A stretch of 64,000 bases of DNA from Dietzia timorensis (GCF_001659785.1 NZ_CP015961.1:2294001-2358000), one strand, 5' to 3'; numbered from the stretch's first letter, positions 1 to 9,639 are shown. Translations and numbers: made by a program. The notes: a model not told the origin generated them from the letters alone.

Positions 1-304
1 GCGGCATCAACGTCGCCGTCACGATCGCCGCGTGATCAATCGTGCGCGGCCGGCCAGAACGTTTCTCATCGACCAGGCCCGCGATGCCCTTGTCCTCATA
101 CCTGGATCGCCACAGATTCACCTTCGGACGCGACGCTCCAGCCAGCTCCGCGATCTCAGCATTGCGCCGACCCTCCGTGGCCAGCAACACGATCCGCGCC
201 CGCTGCACCATCCCCGCCGACATCGACTGCGAACGGGTCATCCTCTCGAGCTCCTCGCGATCGCCGGGACGCAACATCAATGCCGGGGCAGGTCGATTCG
301 CCAT
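1..304 (-). CDS. IS630-family transposase, N-terminal part (cut by window edge)
   Basis: Reading leftwards from an ATG at 304, an open frame runs off the window start. It encodes about 101 residues of a helix-turn-helix region: RARIVLLATEGRRNAEIAEL, then a segment like xSRPKVNLWRSRYEDKGIAGL, then DEKRSGRPRTIDHA. This is the usual N-terminus of IS630/ISL-type transposases, where a winged HTH precedes the DDE catalytic domain. The catalytic part lies outside the window, so intactness cannot be judged. No matching inverted end could be paired because the other end is missing. Confidence in the family is good; the exact IS name is unknown. Confidence 0.8.
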   Translation of the reverse strand, partial: MANRPAPALMLRPGDREELERMTRSQSMSAGMVQRARIVLLATEGRRNAEIAELAGASRPKVNLWRSRYEDKGIAGLVDEKRSGRPRTIDHAAIVTATLMP

Positions 305-393
305 GCCCCATGATTTCACAAACCCAACCGTAAAACTACTTCACACGCGCGACACTAGTCATGCGCGATCGCGCTCGGCACCTATGCACGCAC

Positions 394-439
394 GTCCGGC
401 CGGATTCACCGCGTCCTGCTGTAGTGAATCCGGCCGGAC
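394..439. repeat. Perfect 16-bp inverted repeat (probable terminator or protein site)
   Basis: GTCCGGCCGGATTCAC at 394-409 is matched exactly by its reverse complement at 424-439, with a 14-base loop. It lies between the IS630 fragment and the 3' end of the phoH2-like gene. No long T-run follows on the minus strand; on the plus strand the sequence ATGTACTTTT follows. It may end phoH2 transcription or may belong to the IS insertion. Confidence 0.6.
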
Positions 440-485
440 ATGTACTTTTCGCGCGAGGGCGCACTATCCGGGCCCTGTGCGTCCC

Positions 486-1859
486 CTAAGCCGAGCGTGC
501 GACGCTGGCGGGCGCCTTGCCTCCGTCGGGCTGACCCGGCGTGAACTCGGCGAGCATCTCGGTGACGAGCTCCGCGATCGGCGAACGCTCCGAACGCGTG
601 AGCGTGACGTGGGCAAAGAGCTTGTTGCCCTTGAGCTTTTCGATGACCGCGCCGATACCGTCGTGGCGGCCCACGCGAAGATTGTCGCGCTGGGCGACGT
701 CATGGGTGAGTGCGACGCGAGATCCCGAGCCCAGCCGCGAGAGGACCGTGAGAAGCACGTTGCGTTCGAGGGACTGCGCCTCGTCGACGATGACGAAGGA
801 GTCATGGAGGGATCGGCCACGGATATGGGTCAGCGGGAGCACTTCGAGGATGTCCCGGTCCATTACCTCGTCGATGACGTTTTCGGAGACCAGGCCTTCG
901 AGGGTGTCGAATACGGCCTGCGACCACGGGCTCATCTTCTCGGCTTCCGAACCCGGTAGGTAGCCGAGCTCCTGGCCGCCGACCGCATACAGCGGACGGA
1001 ACACCACGATGCGGCGCTGTTCGCGGCGCTCGAGCACCGCCTCGAGACCGGCGCAGAGCGCCAGGGCGGACTTGCCGGTACCGGCGCGTCCGCCGAGCGA
1101 CACGATCCCGACTTCCGGGTCGGTGAGCAGGTCGAGGGCGAGGCGCTGCTCGAAGGAGCGCCCACGCATCCCGAAGATGTCCCGGTCCCCCTTGACGAGG
1201 CGAAGGGTGCCGCCCTGCGCGACGCGAGCCATCGCGCTCGACGAGCCGGCCTGGAGCTTGAGACCGCAATGGATGGGCAGATCGGCGACGTCATTGGCGT
1301 TGAAGAGCGCGCGGGTGGCGGCATGGTCCAGGGAACCGGTTCCGAACAGAGCGTCGATGTCCTCGGGCGAGGCTCCGAGCTCTGCGGTGCCGGTGTAACC
1401 GGTGAGCATGACGTCCTGGGCGCGGTATTCTTCGGCGTCCATGCCAACCGCGCCGGCCTTGACGCGAAGAGGGATGTCCTTGGAGACGAGGACGGTGTCC
1501 GCACCCTCGGCGCGGAGATTGAGCGCGCACGCGAGGATGCGCGAGTCGTTCCCTGTGTCGCGGAAGCCCGAGGGCAACACCGTCTGGTCCGTGTGGTTGA
1601 GTTCCACGCGCAGGGTGCCGCCCTCTGGGGTGACCTCGATGTCTCCGTCCAGACGGCCGTAGCGGGAGCGGAATTCCTCCAACAGTCGGAGGGCCTCTCG
1701 CGCGAAGTAGCCGAGTTCCGGATGGTGGCGTTTGCCCTCGAGCTCGCCGATGACGGCGATGGGCAAGACGACCTCGTGTTCGGCGAATCTGCTGATCGCC
1801 CACGGATCGGAGAGCAACACCGAAGTGTCGAGGACGTAAGTACGAATGGTCTGTGCCAC
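486..1859 (-). CDS. phoH2: PIN domain-PhoH family ATPase (PhoH2-like)
   Basis: 457 residues from a GTG at 1859, chosen because GAGGAGA stands six bases upstream; longer in-frame starts lack a ribosome site. Residues 8-130 form a PIN RNase domain: [12 protein letters not shown] at the start, then NDSRILA and VSKDIP carry the expected acidic residues. Residues from about 235 form the PhoH ATPase with Walker [10 protein letters not shown] near 256-264, then VIVDEAQS (Walker B) and an arginine-rich end. PhoH2 proteins couple an RNase to RNA unwinding. In mycobacteria a small antitoxin gene (phoAT) overlaps the 5' end; no convincing equivalent is seen here. Position near glyA/coaA matches related genomes. 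Family call is secure. Confidence 0.92.
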   Translation of the reverse strand: MAQTIRTYVLDTSVLLSDPWAISRFAEHEVVLPIAVIGELEGKRHHPELGYFAREALRLLEEFRSRYGRLDGDIEVTPEGGTLRVELNHTDQTVLPSGFRDTGNDSRILACALNLRAEGADTVLVSKDIPLRVKAGAVGMDAEEYRAQDVMLTGYTGTAELGASPEDIDALFGTGSLDHAATRALFNANDVADLPIHCGLKLQAGSSSAMARVAQGGTLRLVKGDRDIFGMRGRSFEQRLALDLLTDPEVGIVSLGGRAGTGKSALALCAGLEAVLERREQRRIVVFRPLYAVGGQELGYLPGSEAEKMSPWSQAVFDTLEGLVSENVIDEVMDRDILEVLPLTHIRGRSLHDSFVIVDEAQSLERNVLLTVLSRLGSGSRVALTHDVAQRDNLRVGRHDGIGAVIEKLKGNKLFAHVTLTRSERSPIAELVTEMLAEFTPGQPDGGKAPASVARSA

Positions 1860-2153
1860 GGGAATCTCCTCGCCCCGGGGCGCCCCAGGGCGTCGTTGGT
1901 GTCGGATTACCTCTGGTGCGGTCCGAACGTTCTCGGGCCGATCCGCAAGTCGCCATTGGCGGCGTCTTACAAGGGCCACGCTACGGAGCGCGGGTGAGAA
2001 TCACATGACTGTGAGTTAACGTGTCGTGAACTTTCACCGACCGCGGTGAGGCGTCTGGTCACACAAACACCACCGGACACTCCAGAGCCTCGGGTAGGGC
2101 ACCCCCATCATGACTAGTATTCATGACACAACCCCAAACCCGTAGGAGTGCAC

Positions 2154-3299
2154 ATGCCGTTTTCGTTGCCATCCACGATCGTCCAATCGCTACCGGCCGA
2201 CGGGCCGACCCGTTCGGTCGGCTGGGCCCCGAACGCCACCGATCGCGCCCGTCGTGCAGCACTCGGAGCCTCGGGACTCGTGCCTTCCGCGGCCACGGCA
2301 CTCCTCGCGCGGCCCGCGACGATCGCCGACGGAGCACGACTGGACCCCATGTTCCAGCTCGGCGACAAGGTAATCGACATCTTCGGCGATCAACCGCTGT
2401 CCGACGAAACCCTTCCCGGCGCACGCAAGAAGACGGTGGCCGCCGCGTACTACACCTCGGGGCCGCACATCCCGGTCGACTACGTCTGCGACCTCTCTAT
2501 TCCAGTGCCCACCACGGGAGCGGCCACTGGCACGAATATCGGTGCTCGCCTGTACCGGCCGACCAGAGAAAACACGACGCTTCCGCTGCTTGTCTTTATC
2601 CACGGTGGAGGATTCGGTGCGGGAACCCTCGACTCGCACGACGTCACCTGCCGCTACTTCGCCACACGCGGACAAGTCGCAGTCTTGTCGGTCGATTACC
2701 GCTTGGCGCCGGAGTTCCCCTACCCGACCCCTCTCGATGACTGTGTCGCCGCCTTCCGCTGGGCACGCGAACACGCCGAGGAACTTCGCATCGACCCGGA
2801 GCGCATCGCGCTCGCCGGAGACAGCGCGGGCGGCAACCTCACGGCGGCGACGTGTCTTCGCCTCCGCGATGCCGGCGAAGTTGGTCCCGCATTCCAGATG
2901 CTGTTCGTTCCCGTCACCACCGCCGAAGCGGGCGGAGGCGGCACGGACTCGTTCACAACCTTCGCTCGCGGCCCCTACCTGACCGCAGAGCACATCAAAT
3001 ACTTCACCGGGGCATACCTTCCCAGCGACGACCTCATTGGCGAACCTTACGTATCTCCGTTGCTCGCCGAGGACCTCTCGGGGCTTCCGTCGGCGCACGT
3101 CGCGGTCGCGGGTTTCGACCCGCTCCGCGACCAGGGCGAGGCCTACGCCAGAAGGATGCGGGAGGCCGGGGTACGAGTCTCGCTCCGCCGTCACGAAACA
3201 ATCGTGCATCCCTTCGTGAACTCCGTCGGCGTCAATGCCGCCGCGCGTTCGGCAGTCGACGAGGCGATCGGCGCGATGCGAATGGGACTCGGCGTCTGA
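2154..3299 (+). CDS. Alpha/beta hydrolase, hormone-sensitive-lipase-type esterase
   Basis: 381 residues from ATG 2154, with TAGGAG six bases upstream (a GTG at 2148 would abut the ribosome site). The HGGG oxyanion motif is at residues 150-153, nucleophile Ser224 lies in GDSAGG, Asp322 in FDPLRDQ, and His352 in HPFVN. This is the type-IV (HSL) carboxylesterase arrangement. Residues 1-60 contain an Ala-rich stretch but no clear signal peptide, so the enzyme is probably cytoplasmic or loosely membrane-linked. The substrate is unknown; short-chain acyl esters are typical for the family. It is divergent from phoH2, with 294 bases between them, and is followed by an AraC-type regulator in the same direction. 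Confidence 0.88.
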   Translation: MPFSLPSTIVQSLPADGPTRSVGWAPNATDRARRAALGASGLVPSAATALLARPATIADGARLDPMFQLGDKVIDIFGDQPLSDETLPGARKKTVAAAYYTSGPHIPVDYVCDLSIPVPTTGAATGTNIGARLYRPTRENTTLPLLVFIHGGGFGAGTLDSHDVTCRYFATRGQVAVLSVDYRLAPEFPYPTPLDDCVAAFRWAREHAEELRIDPERIALAGDSAGGNLTAATCLRLRDAGEVGPAFQMLFVPVTTAEAGGGGTDSFTTFARGPYLTAEHIKYFTGAYLPSDDLIGEPYVSPLLAEDLSGLPSAHVAVAGFDPLRDQGEAYARRMREAGVRVSLRRHETIVHPFVNSVGVNAAARSAVDEAIGAMRMGLGV

Positions 3300-3389
3300 C
3301 CGGGCCTCGCACCCGATCTCTTCCGGCACAAAAAGTCGGGAATAAGCAGGCTCTCGCCTCTTAGCGTGGACTTCGGATGGGAGGAAGCC

Positions 3390-4244
3390 ATGCGCGAATG
3401 GAACGAGGCAGTCGATTACATCGAGGCACACTTGGCGGACGGCGTGTCCGGGCGGGCTCTGGCTGCGATCACGTTGACATCGGAATATCACTTCCGCAGG
3501 ATGTTCGCGACGCTCGCGGGAATGCCATTGTCCGAATACGTTCGGCGCCGCCGAATGAGCATCGCTACAGGGCAGATACTCGAAGGGCGCGGTGTGCTCG
3601 ATGTTGCCGTCGACTTCGGTTACGGGTCATCCGAGGCGTTCTCGCGCGCGTTCAAGAATTTGCACGGGATCACCCCTTCGCAGGCTCGTCGTCCCGGCGC
3701 GAGTCTTCGTTCCCAACCACGACTGAGATTCCACCTGCACGTAGAAGGGAGTACACACGTGGAGTATCAAATCAGTAAGGCCCCGGCATTCCGGCTCGCA
3801 GGTTTCTCGACTAGGGTGCCTTTGGTCCATTCGGGCGCGAACACGGCGATCGAGGAATTCGAAAAGGGATTGGACCAGGAGGCAAAAGCCCGACTGCATT
3901 CGCTTTCCGACCGCGAACCGTCAGGGCCGCTCGGCGTCAGCATCAACCTCGACGACCCGCGCGCCGAAGGCATGATGCTGGACTATTGGCACGCGGTCGC
4001 CACCACGGCCCAGGTTCCCGAGGAATTCGAGTCCATGGACGTGCCCGCCAGTACCTGGGTGGTGTTCGAAACCCACGGAAGTTTCCCCGAGGCTCTACAA
4101 CAGTTGTGGGCGACGGCCGCCTCCGAGTGGTTCCCCGCGAACCCCTACCTCTGGGCAAGGGGCCCCGAGATGCTCAAGGTTGAATACCTGAGCGAGAACT
4201 CGTGCCGTGGGGAACCTTGGCTCCCCGTCGAGAGGGCGGATTAA
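3390..4244 (+). CDS. AraC-family regulator with C-terminal effector-binding (GyrI-like) domain
   Basis: 284 residues from ATG 3390, preceded by GGGAGGAAG. Residues 1-105 hold the two helix-turn-helix units of the AraC/XylS fold: LAAITLTSEYHFRRMF, then ILDVAVDFGYGSSEAFSRAF-like sequence ending in GITPSQAR. After a linker, residues from about 125 begin VEYQISKAPAFRLAGFSTRV, and the rest reads like the GyrI/SOUL effector-binding domain found in Rob- and BmrR-type regulators, with ending ...WLPVERAD. Such proteins sense hydrophobic small molecules. It could regulate the preceding esterase or a distant target. No operator is visible. The domain arrangement is clear; the ligand is unknown. Confidence 0.87.
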   Translation: MREWNEAVDYIEAHLADGVSGRALAAITLTSEYHFRRMFATLAGMPLSEYVRRRRMSIATGQILEGRGVLDVAVDFGYGSSEAFSRAFKNLHGITPSQARRPGASLRSQPRLRFHLHVEGSTHVEYQISKAPAFRLAGFSTRVPLVHSGANTAIEEFEKGLDQEAKARLHSLSDREPSGPLGVSINLDDPRAEGMMLDYWHAVATTAQVPEEFESMDVPASTWVVFETHGSFPEALQQLWATAASEWFPANPYLWARGPEMLKVEYLSENSCRGEPWLPVERAD

Positions 4245-4303
4245 CCTCGCCGGAGCCACCGAATCGTGGGAGCTCTCGCCACCGACGGTGTCACAATGGA
4301 TCT

Positions 4304-5716
4304 ATGGCAATCAGCGTGGTCGAGATGTTCTCCATCGGTATCGGGCCGTCGTCATCGCACACGGTCGGCCCGATGCTCGGGGCGGCCCTTTTCGCTCGCG
4401 AGCTCGCCGACCAGCACGCCGGTTCCGTCACCCGTATCGAGATCGATTTGTTCGGCTCGCTCGCCGCCACAGGGCGCGGACACGGCACGCCGGGCGCGAA
4501 ACTCGCCGGACTCGAAGGAGCCGATCCCAAGACGGTCGACCCTTCGCACGTGCTCGCGCTGGCCAACGGTTCCTGCCGGTCGATCACGCTCGTCGGCGGA
4601 ACAACCCTGCCACTGGATGACGTCGCAGTCACCTTTCGCACCGACCGCAAGGAATTCCGCCACCCCAACACCGTCGAGCTGCGTGCGTTAACTTCAGACG
4701 GAGGCGAGATCCTCGAGCGCCGCTTCTTCTCTGTCGGCGGAGGCTTTGTGGAATTCGACGAACCGGCGCACGAAACCGAAGCAACAACATATGTAGAGGA
4801 CGCTGAGTCCTCCAGCTCACATCCCGCCGGTTTCCGTGCATATTCGTGCGCAGACGAGTTGCTCGCGGCGTGCGCGGACGCCGAGTGCACGGTCGCCGAG
4901 CTGGTCAGCGACAACGAGGCCGCCATGAGCGGCCAGGGCCTTGCGGAAAAACATCTGATCGATGTGTGGCATGCCATGCGGGACTGCATCTCGGCCGGAT
5001 TCAGCGAGCGAGGGACCCTGCCCGGCGGCCTTGATGTGCCTCGCCGTGCGGCCGCACTTTCGCAACAACTGGGAACGGTCGATTCGGTCACCCGGACCAT
5101 GGACACGCTCTATGCTGCGGCAATCGCCGTCAATGAGGAAAATGCCGCGGGCCACCGCGTTGTCACTGCGCCCACCAACGGCGCGGCCGGCATCGTCCCG
5201 GCAGTGTTGCACTGGGCGTTCGAATGCGCGTGGGAACTTCTGGACACCGAAGAAGAACACGACGAAGAAACCGAGTCTCAGCTTGCCGTTCGCTATCTGC
5301 TCGCTGCCGGCGGCATCGGTGCGCTCATCAAGGAGCGGGCCTCGATTTCCGGCGCGGAACTCGGCTGCCAGGGAGAGGTCGGCTCCGCCTGCGCCATGGC
5401 GGCAGCAGGCCTTACGGAGATAATGGGCGGCACTCCTGCGCAGGTCGAAAACGCTGCCGAGATCGGGATAGAGCACAATCTCGGCCTCACCTGCGATCCG
5501 GTCGGCGGGCTCGTGCAGATTCCGTGCATCGAGCGCAATGCCGTCGGCGCCGTCAAAGCCGTGAATGCGTCCGTCCTCGCACTCAAGGGTTCAGGCGAGC
5601 ACCGAGTCTCCCTAGATACGGCAATCGAGACGATGCGACAAACTGGGCTCGACATGATGGATAAGTACAAGGAGACCTCGCTCGGAGGCCTCGCCGTCAA
5701 CGTTCCCGAGTGCTAA
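4304..5716 (+). CDS. sdaA: L-serine ammonia-lyase (iron-sulfur, single chain)
   Basis: 470 residues from ATG 4304, which begins [20 protein letters not shown], the canonical N-terminus of single-chain L-serine dehydratases. The enzyme deaminates serine to pyruvate and ammonia with an oxygen-sensitive [4Fe-4S] cluster. The beta domain comes first. The alpha domain follows, with [31 protein letters not shown] and [19 protein letters not shown], which contain the cysteines expected to hold the cluster. Length is normal for the fused actinobacterial form. The ribosome site is weak. It is followed convergently by a lipoprotein gene. Function is secure; serine use would compete with glyA encoded about 4 kb downstream. 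Confidence 0.94.
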   Translation: MAISVVEMFSIGIGPSSSHTVGPMLGAALFARELADQHAGSVTRIEIDLFGSLAATGRGHGTPGAKLAGLEGADPKTVDPSHVLALANGSCRSITLVGGTTLPLDDVAVTFRTDRKEFRHPNTVELRALTSDGGEILERRFFSVGGGFVEFDEPAHETEATTYVEDAESSSSHPAGFRAYSCADELLAACADAECTVAELVSDNEAAMSGQGLAEKHLIDVWHAMRDCISAGFSERGTLPGGLDVPRRAAALSQQLGTVDSVTRTMDTLYAAAIAVNEENAAGHRVVTAPTNGAAGIVPAVLHWAFECAWELLDTEEEHDEETESQLAVRYLLAAGGIGALIKERASISGAELGCQGEVGSACAMAAAGLTEIMGGTPAQVENAAEIGIEHNLGLTCDPVGGLVQIPCIERNAVGAVKAVNASVLALKGSGEHRVSLDTAIETMRQTGLDMMDKYKETSLGGLAVNVPEC

Positions 5717-5805
5717 CCGCCGTGTGCACTTATTGTTTTCCAGAAGTCACCTTCAGCCAGCGAGGGTGATGCATAGCCCTGGATTCGTCCTCGCTCTGCT
5801 GTCCG

Positions 5806-6372
5806 CTAGTAGCCGGCCTCACCGGCGTCATAGATATTCGAATCCCCGGCAACGCCCTCTACGCCTGGGTCGTAGACCGGTGCGTCGTCTGCATAGTCGG
5901 GCGTGACCGGGTCAGCGGGGACGAAGTCCCCTGCCGTATCGGCACCCGAGGGAGCCTCATACGTCTGCGTTTGCTGCATTTGCTGCTGCTGCTGCGGGTA
6001 CATCACGTTCGCGCATTGCTGTGTCCAACCCGAGGAGCCATCGGTAAAGAATGTGGTCCCTGATTCCATGGTCCCCGGGTCACCACAGGAAGCCACCTGC
6101 TTGTCCAAGCACGTAGTTCCTTGGAACTGTGGTTGCCCCATTGAGCCGACAAGGCAGTTTCCTTCGACGGGTTTCGAATCCGCGGAGTCCGGGTCGGAGA
6201 CGGCCTCGGCCGTCGTTTCCGTGGTCGGGCTTGCCTTGGTCGTACTCGACGCACTACTCGGAGGCACCGTAGACGTCACTGTGACTGCCTCCGGTTCACT
6301 TCCGGAGTTGCCGCATGCGGCCACCGACCGGGTGAGAAAAAGGGCCGCAATGGCCGCAAGGACTTTGTGCAT
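5806..6372 (-). CDS. Small secreted lipoprotein, unknown function
   Basis: 188 residues from ATG 6372; the longer frame adds a start without a signal peptide. The N-terminus MHKVLAAIAALFL...SVAAC is a lipoprotein signal with lipobox VAAC. It is followed by a Ser/Thr/Glu/Ala-rich linker (about residues 25-75) and a small domain with four cysteines (NCLVGS, TTCLDK, ASCGDP, QQCANV) that could form two disulfides. A glutamine run (YPQQQQQMQQTQTY) and an Asp/Pro/Gly-rich tail follow. I recognise no family. It diverges from the next small exported protein across a 205-base gap. Location at the outer face of the cytoplasmic membrane is inferred from the lipobox. Confidence 0.72.
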   Translation of the reverse strand: MHKVLAAIAALFLTRSVAACGNSGSEPEAVTVTSTVPPSSASSTTKASPTTETTAEAVSDPDSADSKPVEGNCLVGSMGQPQFQGTTCLDKQVASCGDPGTMESGTTFFTDGSSGWTQQCANVMYPQQQQQMQQTQTYEAPSGADTAGDFVPADPVTPDYADDAPVYDPGVEGVAGDSNIYDAGEAGY

Positions 6373-6577
6373 TTTCGTTCTTCCGCGTGAAGTTGGACGT
6401 GTGTCGACGATCACTAAGCGGGCGTAAAGGCTCATTTATTACGGGGGTAGCCAAAGGGGTAACCGCATATCGCAATTCACAACCAGAGCGGCCTGCCAGC
6501 CGACGTCCGCGCGGCATCCCTACTTTTTCTCGTTCCTGCGCAATACACTTAAGCGACCTCAAGGTCAGGAGACCGTC

Positions 6578-6934
6578 ATGTCCACCCGATCCGTCGCGAA
6601 AAAGGTCATCACCACAACCGCCGGACTGGTGGTGAGCGCCGGCGCGATAGTTGCAGTAGTCCCGGCGGCCTCCGCCGAAGTCAGGCCGGGAACGTACACG
6701 TCGACAACGCTGTCGGCGGGAAGCGTTCTCCTCGCACGCGAGGGACGGGTCGAGGGAGACGAACTCGTCCTCATCGGACGCTACAAAATCCACCCCACAG
6801 AAACCGGCGGATACGTCGACTTCTTCCCCGGACATCGCGTGTACATGGATGACGACGGACAGGGCGGATATCAAGGGGCTGCGTTCCTGGGCCCCTTCGT
6901 CATCGGCTCGTTCACCCTCACACCCCGGGGCTAG
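6578..6934 (+). CDS. Small exported protein with signal peptide, unknown function
   Basis: 118 residues from ATG 6578 with TCAGGAGACC upstream. The N-terminus has a basic start, a hydrophobic core (TTAGLVVSAGAIVAVVPA) and an ASA-type cleavage site at about residue 33. The mature part is about 85 residues, rich in Gly and beta-forming residues (PGTYTSTTLSAGSVLLAREG, then GRYKIHPTETGGYVDFFPG). There are no cysteines and no recognised domain. It is probably secreted. It faces away from the lipoprotein gene at 5806-6372 and converges on the DUF2786 gene. Confidence 0.7.
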   Translation: MSTRSVAKKVITTTAGLVVSAGAIVAVVPAASAEVRPGTYTSTTLSAGSVLLAREGRVEGDELVLIGRYKIHPTETGGYVDFFPGHRVYMDDDGQGGYQGAAFLGPFVIGSFTLTPRG

Positions 6935-6971
6935 CGCATCACGCGCGGTGAATTCACACACTGCGCAGGTA

Positions 6972-7706
6972 CTAGGCCGATATCTGTTTTGGACCGCCAT
7001 CGAGCCGCGCGTTACCGATGTCCACAACGCTACCTGCGCGCATGCCTGCGTCCGACGCTCCGCGGTCGAGACGCGCTCTCGAGCGCCTGCGCCCGGCGAG
7101 TACGTATCCATTATCGATGAGCCATTGATCCCTTGCCGCGTCGGCAGCGTCCCTGTCGGAGGTGAACGCGAGTTCCGTCGACGCGCGGTCCCCTGCGGCG
7201 CGTTCGCGCTCGCGCTCGGCGGCGACCGAGTATTCGGTCTCGTTGAGCCGCTTGGCGACCGACGTCATAAACGCATAAAGGAACGACATTCGCTTGCGGC
7301 GCGTCGAGGCGGAATCGTATCCCCGCGTGGCGATCATGTGGGTCGTACAAATCTGCACCAGGAGCGGCCACAGGAATTCGAGGCGGTCGAGATGCGTGCG
7401 TCTGCCGAAGATGACGGCGGTGCGATCGAATTTCCCGTACGTGTACGAGCAGTGCAACGCTGCGGCTATCCGACCGAACGCCGTGCCGTATTCGTGCCCA
7501 TACTTCATGTTCATGTCGACGCGGAGCACACCGACCTCGCTGCCGGTGTCCCCTTCGCCGATATCGGCCTCCGCCAACCCCTCCCTCGCCATCAGCTCGA
7601 AGGCTTTCGCGCGGAAGAGTTCCGACTCGGCGTCGCCGACTGAGCGGTCTGCGCTCTGCGCGAGTAGTTTTCGAATCTTGTCCTTTGTGCTCGATTTCAA
7701 AGCCAT
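6972..7706 (-). CDS. DUF2786 domain protein
   Basis: 244 residues from ATG 7706, with GGGGAGC upstream; the 40-residue upstream extension is rejected because it is Arg-rich and lacks a ribosome site. Residues 1-45 (MALKSSTKDKIRKLLAQSAD, then SELFRAKAFELMAREGL) match the DUF2786 N-terminal helical domain found in actinobacterial and phage proteins. The middle (GTAFGRIAAALHCSYTYGK...) is also typical of this family, and the tail is Arg-rich (RRRSRARLDRG). Biochemical role is unknown. It stands alone between a small exported protein and a carrier gene; a phage or mobile origin is possible but not shown. Confidence 0.78.
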   Translation of the reverse strand: MALKSSTKDKIRKLLAQSADRSVGDAESELFRAKAFELMAREGLAEADIGEGDTGSEVGVLRVDMNMKYGHEYGTAFGRIAAALHCSYTYGKFDRTAVIFGRRTHLDRLEFLWPLLVQICTTHMIATRGYDSASTRRKRMSFLYAFMTSVAKRLNETEYSVAAERERERAAGDRASTELAFTSDRDAADAARDQWLIDNGYVLAGRRRSRARLDRGASDAGMRAGSVVDIGNARLDGGPKQISA

Positions 7707-7915
7707 GGCCGCTCCCCGGTTGCGTTTGTGATCAATCCACTCGGTGCGACGTCGATTCGAACGCAATCGGCTTCCTCTACATTTGTATTCGAGCCGATGG
7801 TTGACATTTTTCGACACCATCCACAAGGTTCACCGAGAACCACGACAAGATTGGCATCCTGCAATTTATGCGTTCGGGAGTTACCTAAAGCCGGAAAAGA
7901 ATAAGTTCTGTGTTT

Positions 7916-8821
7916 ATGGAGAACTCTGGCTTCCTCACCACCGCGCTTCCCCTGGCGCTGGCAATCATCATGCTGGGCCTCGGACTCGGTCTCACCGTCG
8001 ACGATTTCAAGCGAATCGGGAGGAATCCGCGGGCGGTACTCATCGCGTTGGGCATCCAACTCGTGATTCTCCCCGCGATCGCGCTGGCGTTGATCTACCT
8101 CGTTGGCCTGCGGGGAGCTCTAGCGGTCGGCGTCATTCTCCTCGCCGCGTCACCGGGCGGGACGACGGCCAACCTGTTTAGTCATCTTTTCCGCGGGGAT
8201 GTCGCGCTCAATGTCTCGTTGACGGCCATCAACTCGGTGATCGCCGTGTTCACCCTCCCACTGTTCACGAACATTGCACTCGCACTGTTTTTGCCGGAGT
8301 CCGACGAGATCGGCCTCCAGTTCGGCAAGGCCGCGCAGGTCTTCGCTATCGTCTTGCTTCCCGTAGTGATCGGTATGACGATCAGACGGGTGTGGCCGGG
8401 CATCGCGGCGAGGTCGGATCGACCCGTGCGCATTTTCTCCGTCATCGTGCTTGCGGCGATCACCGTCGGCGCGATCGCGGCCGAGCGCGAGAACGTGCTC
8501 GAATATCTCACGGACGTAGGCGTCGTGACTGGACTGTTCTGCCTGTTCAGCCTGTCTATCGGCTACTTCCTCTCCCGCACACTCAAGCTCTCGCACAGGC
8601 AGTCCGTAGCGGCGTCGATGGAGATCGGAGTGCACAACACGACGATCGCGATGACGATCGGCATGTCGGTCATGGGCTCTGCCGAGCTCGCGATCCCCGC
8701 CGCCGTCTACTCGATCCTCATGTACATCCTCGCCCCGATTTTCGGGTTCGCGATCACCCGTGGCCGGCGCGGAGACGACGAATCCGAACGCGACGCGCAG
8801 CCGTCGGCCGTCGTCCGATAA
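7916..8821 (+). CDS. Bile acid:sodium symporter (BASS) family transporter
   Basis: 301 residues from ATG 7916 (a GTG at 7910 is the alternative). About nine to ten hydrophobic segments span the length. Family marks are ALAIIMLGLGLGLTVDDFKR at the start, LLAASPGGTTANLFSHLFRG (the conserved crossover with small residues), and EIGVHNTTIAMTIG near residue 240. BASS proteins carry organic anions or keto acids with sodium. The cargo here cannot be read from sequence. The protein ends with a charged cytoplasmic tail (GRRGDDESERDAQ). It converges on the LysR-like gene eight bases away. Confidence 0.9.
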   Translation: MENSGFLTTALPLALAIIMLGLGLGLTVDDFKRIGRNPRAVLIALGIQLVILPAIALALIYLVGLRGALAVGVILLAASPGGTTANLFSHLFRGDVALNVSLTAINSVIAVFTLPLFTNIALALFLPESDEIGLQFGKAAQVFAIVLLPVVIGMTIRRVWPGIAARSDRPVRIFSVIVLAAITVGAIAAERENVLEYLTDVGVVTGLFCLFSLSIGYFLSRTLKLSHRQSVAASMEIGVHNTTIAMTIGMSVMGSAELAIPAAVYSILMYILAPIFGFAITRGRRGDDESERDAQPSAVVR

Positions 8822-8829
8822 GCCTGCGG

Positions 8830-9615
8830 CTATTTCCGGCGTCCCCTGTTCGGACCGCGGCGACCAGTTTTCCCCGATCGAGTTTTCGACACCGGCCCGT
8901 CCGCTCGGCGGCGGGCTTCGCCGCTCGCTCCCGCCCCTTTCTTACCGGCCTTCGATTTCGCTTGGGCGCCGGTGTGCGTCGCGGGCTCCGGCCCGCGACT
9001 CGTGCGTTCGGTGCGGCCCTGGACGATCCCTACGAAACCGGCGATCTCGTCCTCTTCTCCCCTGTCCGGTAGCCAGGCAATACCCATTCGGGTACGCGGC
9101 GGCTCGTCGAGAGGTATGACGACGACGTCCCTGCGCGAGTGAGCGCATGCGAGCGGGAGCGGGAGAAGACCCAGACCTACGTTCGCGGCAACGAGCTCGA
9201 CATGCATCTCTACTTCTGCAGAGGACGAGGCAAGAGCGTCGACGGGGTCCACCCAGCACTCCCCTTCGAGGTCCGACAAAGAGAGCGACGGAAACAGGGA
9301 CGCCTCGTGATCGCGGGGCACGAGCACAGCGAGATCCTCGAGATACAGCGGAATCCGAGCGAGTCCCTCCGGCGCCGAACGCGGCGCCTCGGCGGGCTCT
9401 CGCACGAAGACGACGTCGAACTCGGAGGCGAGAAGATCCTGCGCCTGGGCGAGCTGGGCACGTCCGACGTCAACAAGCGTGGTGGCCATATGCACCGTGG
9501 GAAAGCGGCCGGCCATGCGGCGCAGCCACTTGTCGGGCGACAGCCCCGGCGGGTAGCCGATGCGGAGGCTGGCTGCCGGGGCTGTGGGAGCCACTGGGGG
9601 CTCGTGTGCACTCAT
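8830..9615 (-). CDS. LysR-type substrate-binding domain protein lacking a DNA-binding domain
   Basis: 261 residues from ATG 9615. The sequence from about residue 15 (LRIGYPPGLSPDKWLRRMAG) through PLACAHSRRDVVVIPLDEP matches the periplasmic-binding fold of LysR regulators. It has LYLEDLAVLVPRDH and NVGLGLLPLPLACA, but no N-terminal helix-turn-helix precedes it. The last 45 residues are very basic (KSKAGKKGAGASGEARRRAD and RGPNRGRRK), which could provide non-specific nucleic-acid contact. Such stand-alone LysR ligand-binding proteins occur in corynebacteria. It lies 24 bases after glyA in the same direction, so may be co-transcribed. Ligand unknown. The start is uncertain because no strong ribosome site is visible. 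Confidence 0.72.
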   Translation of the reverse strand: MSAHEPPVAPTAPAASLRIGYPPGLSPDKWLRRMAGRFPTVHMATTLVDVGRAQLAQAQDLLASEFDVVFVREPAEAPRSAPEGLARIPLYLEDLAVLVPRDHEASLFPSLSLSDLEGECWVDPVDALASSSAEVEMHVELVAANVGLGLLPLPLACAHSRRDVVVIPLDEPPRTRMGIAWLPDRGEEDEIAGFVGIVQGRTERTSRGPEPATHTGAQAKSKAGKKGAGASGEARRRADGPVSKTRSGKTGRRGPNRGRRK

Positions 9616-9639
9616 GGTTACTGGACACACCGCCTGGCG

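Noticed and set aside
42-959. Plus-strand open frame of about 305 codons over the IS630 fragment and phoH2
   Set aside because: It is antisense to two recognisable genes and its product has no family features; it is a by-product of high GC.
1860-2153. Possible phoAT-like antitoxin upstream of phoH2
   Set aside because: Frames here are Arg/Pro-rich, lack a ribosome site and do not overlap the phoH2 start as expected.
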